A DNA stretch of 20,231 nt from a virus, in the IMG/VR virus record IMGVR_UViG_3300021963_000824, positions 1 to 20,231 of that record; one strand, 5' to 3'. Positions within the stretch are counted from its first letter, which is position 1; each line of letters begins with the position of its first letter. The notes under the pieces were generated by a model. The model was not told the DNA's origin and ran no database searches. It worked only from the letters and a program-made list of their open reading frames with translations. Below are positions 19,995-20,231 of this stretch, piece after piece. Position numbers and translations under genes: made by a program.

Positions 19995-20231
19995 CTTTCG
20001 AAACCAAAGACTCTGGCAAGCGTATCAACTACGACTCGGGGATGGTCAGGGACACTACAGATGGCAAAGCCCGTTACGACCTAATACCACTACCAATGCT
20101 TAAAAGGTTGGCAGAGCTATACGCTCGTGGTGCTGAGAAGTACGATAAAGACCTACCAATTAACATAGATAACTGGTATAATGTATGCACGACAATATGC
20201 AAGAAAAACCACTTAACCGATATAGATACCA
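19991..20231 (+). CDS. dATP/dGTP diphosphohydrolase-like protein (DUF5664), 3' end outside window
   Basis: The first 80 residues are visible. The pattern TKDSGKRINYDSGMVRDTTD, GKARYDLIPLPMLKRLAELY and ARGAEKYDKD is the start of the phage family annotated as dATP/dGTP diphosphohydrolase N-terminal domain (DUF5664). Members are thought to hydrolyse deoxynucleotide triphosphates; some work beside modified-base pathways. The usual xNW follows KY by about four residues, but here NW comes 12 residues after KY (INIDNWYNV), so an insertion may sit there. The ATG overlaps the previous stop (ATGA). Confidence 0.7.
   Translation, partial: MTFETKDSGKRINYDSGMVRDTTDGKARYDLIPLPMLKRLAELYARGAEKYDKDLPINIDNWYNVCTTICKKNHLTDIDT

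Noticed and set aside
1-20231. Alternative genetic code (TGA or TAG read as amino acid)
   Set aside because: TAA, TAG and TGA all end genes at start/stop overlaps, and no conserved domain is interrupted by an in-frame stop.

Overview
The window is a piece of a tailed-phage (Caudoviricetes) genome or prophage. It carries a small and a large terminase subunit, a portal-like protein, a probable scaffold-type protein and several Ser/Thr/Gly-rich or collagen-like virion proteins. Genes are packed with ATGA or TAATG start/stop overlaps. The standard bacterial code fits everywhere, with TAA, TAG and TGA all acting as stops, and good Shine-Dalgarno sites and sigma70-type promoters are visible. The host cannot be read from the sequence. 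The mix of conserved but unnamed phage proteins resembles uncultivated environmental phages.

Layout. Positions 1-16302 form one long leftward (minus-strand) late block. In transcription order it contains: a 115-aa protein, an HNH endonuclease, terS, terL, a DUF5659-like protein, and a sugar-modification cassette (a GT2-TPR-GT-B fusion, two tiny genes, a detached GT-B half, a GT2, a methyltransferase, another GT2 and a complete GT-B). Then come small proteins and four likely virion surface proteins (one collagen-like, one of 980 aa), the portal, two small proteins and the start of a scaffold-like protein cut by the window edge. The cassette appears to have its own promoter just after terL.

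Positions 16303-17066 hold no gene I can support but are dense in signals. On the minus strand there is a sigma70 promoter, about 126 nt of foldable RNA (a three-way junction and a possible pseudoknot) and an intrinsic terminator whose stem is complete only on that strand. Upstream of this lies a hairpin whose loop is complementary to the ribosome-binding sites of two early genes. Between the terminator and the late operon lie a G-quadruplex motif and a leader hairpin. This resembles a late-operon leader controlled by termination and antitermination, or a stand-alone regulatory RNA.

Positions 17067-20231 form the rightward early block. It contains a 53-aa protein, a PD-(D/E)XK (RecB/Cas4-type) nuclease, an 84-aa acidic protein, an SSB-like protein with an acidic tail, a conserved 120-aa protein, a KGG-type basic protein, a membrane-anchored collagen-like protein, a membrane microprotein, a 39-aa charged protein and the start of a dATP/dGTP diphosphohydrolase-like protein. 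Two promoters here share the module TTGACAAGC-N9-AAGCGTA, which suggests common control.

The points most worth attention are the structured control region, an HNH gene inserted between terS and its upstream neighbour with duplicated junction sequence, a GT-B enzyme split at its interdomain linker by two tiny genes, and a lipoate-ligase-like segment inside the 980-aa virion protein.
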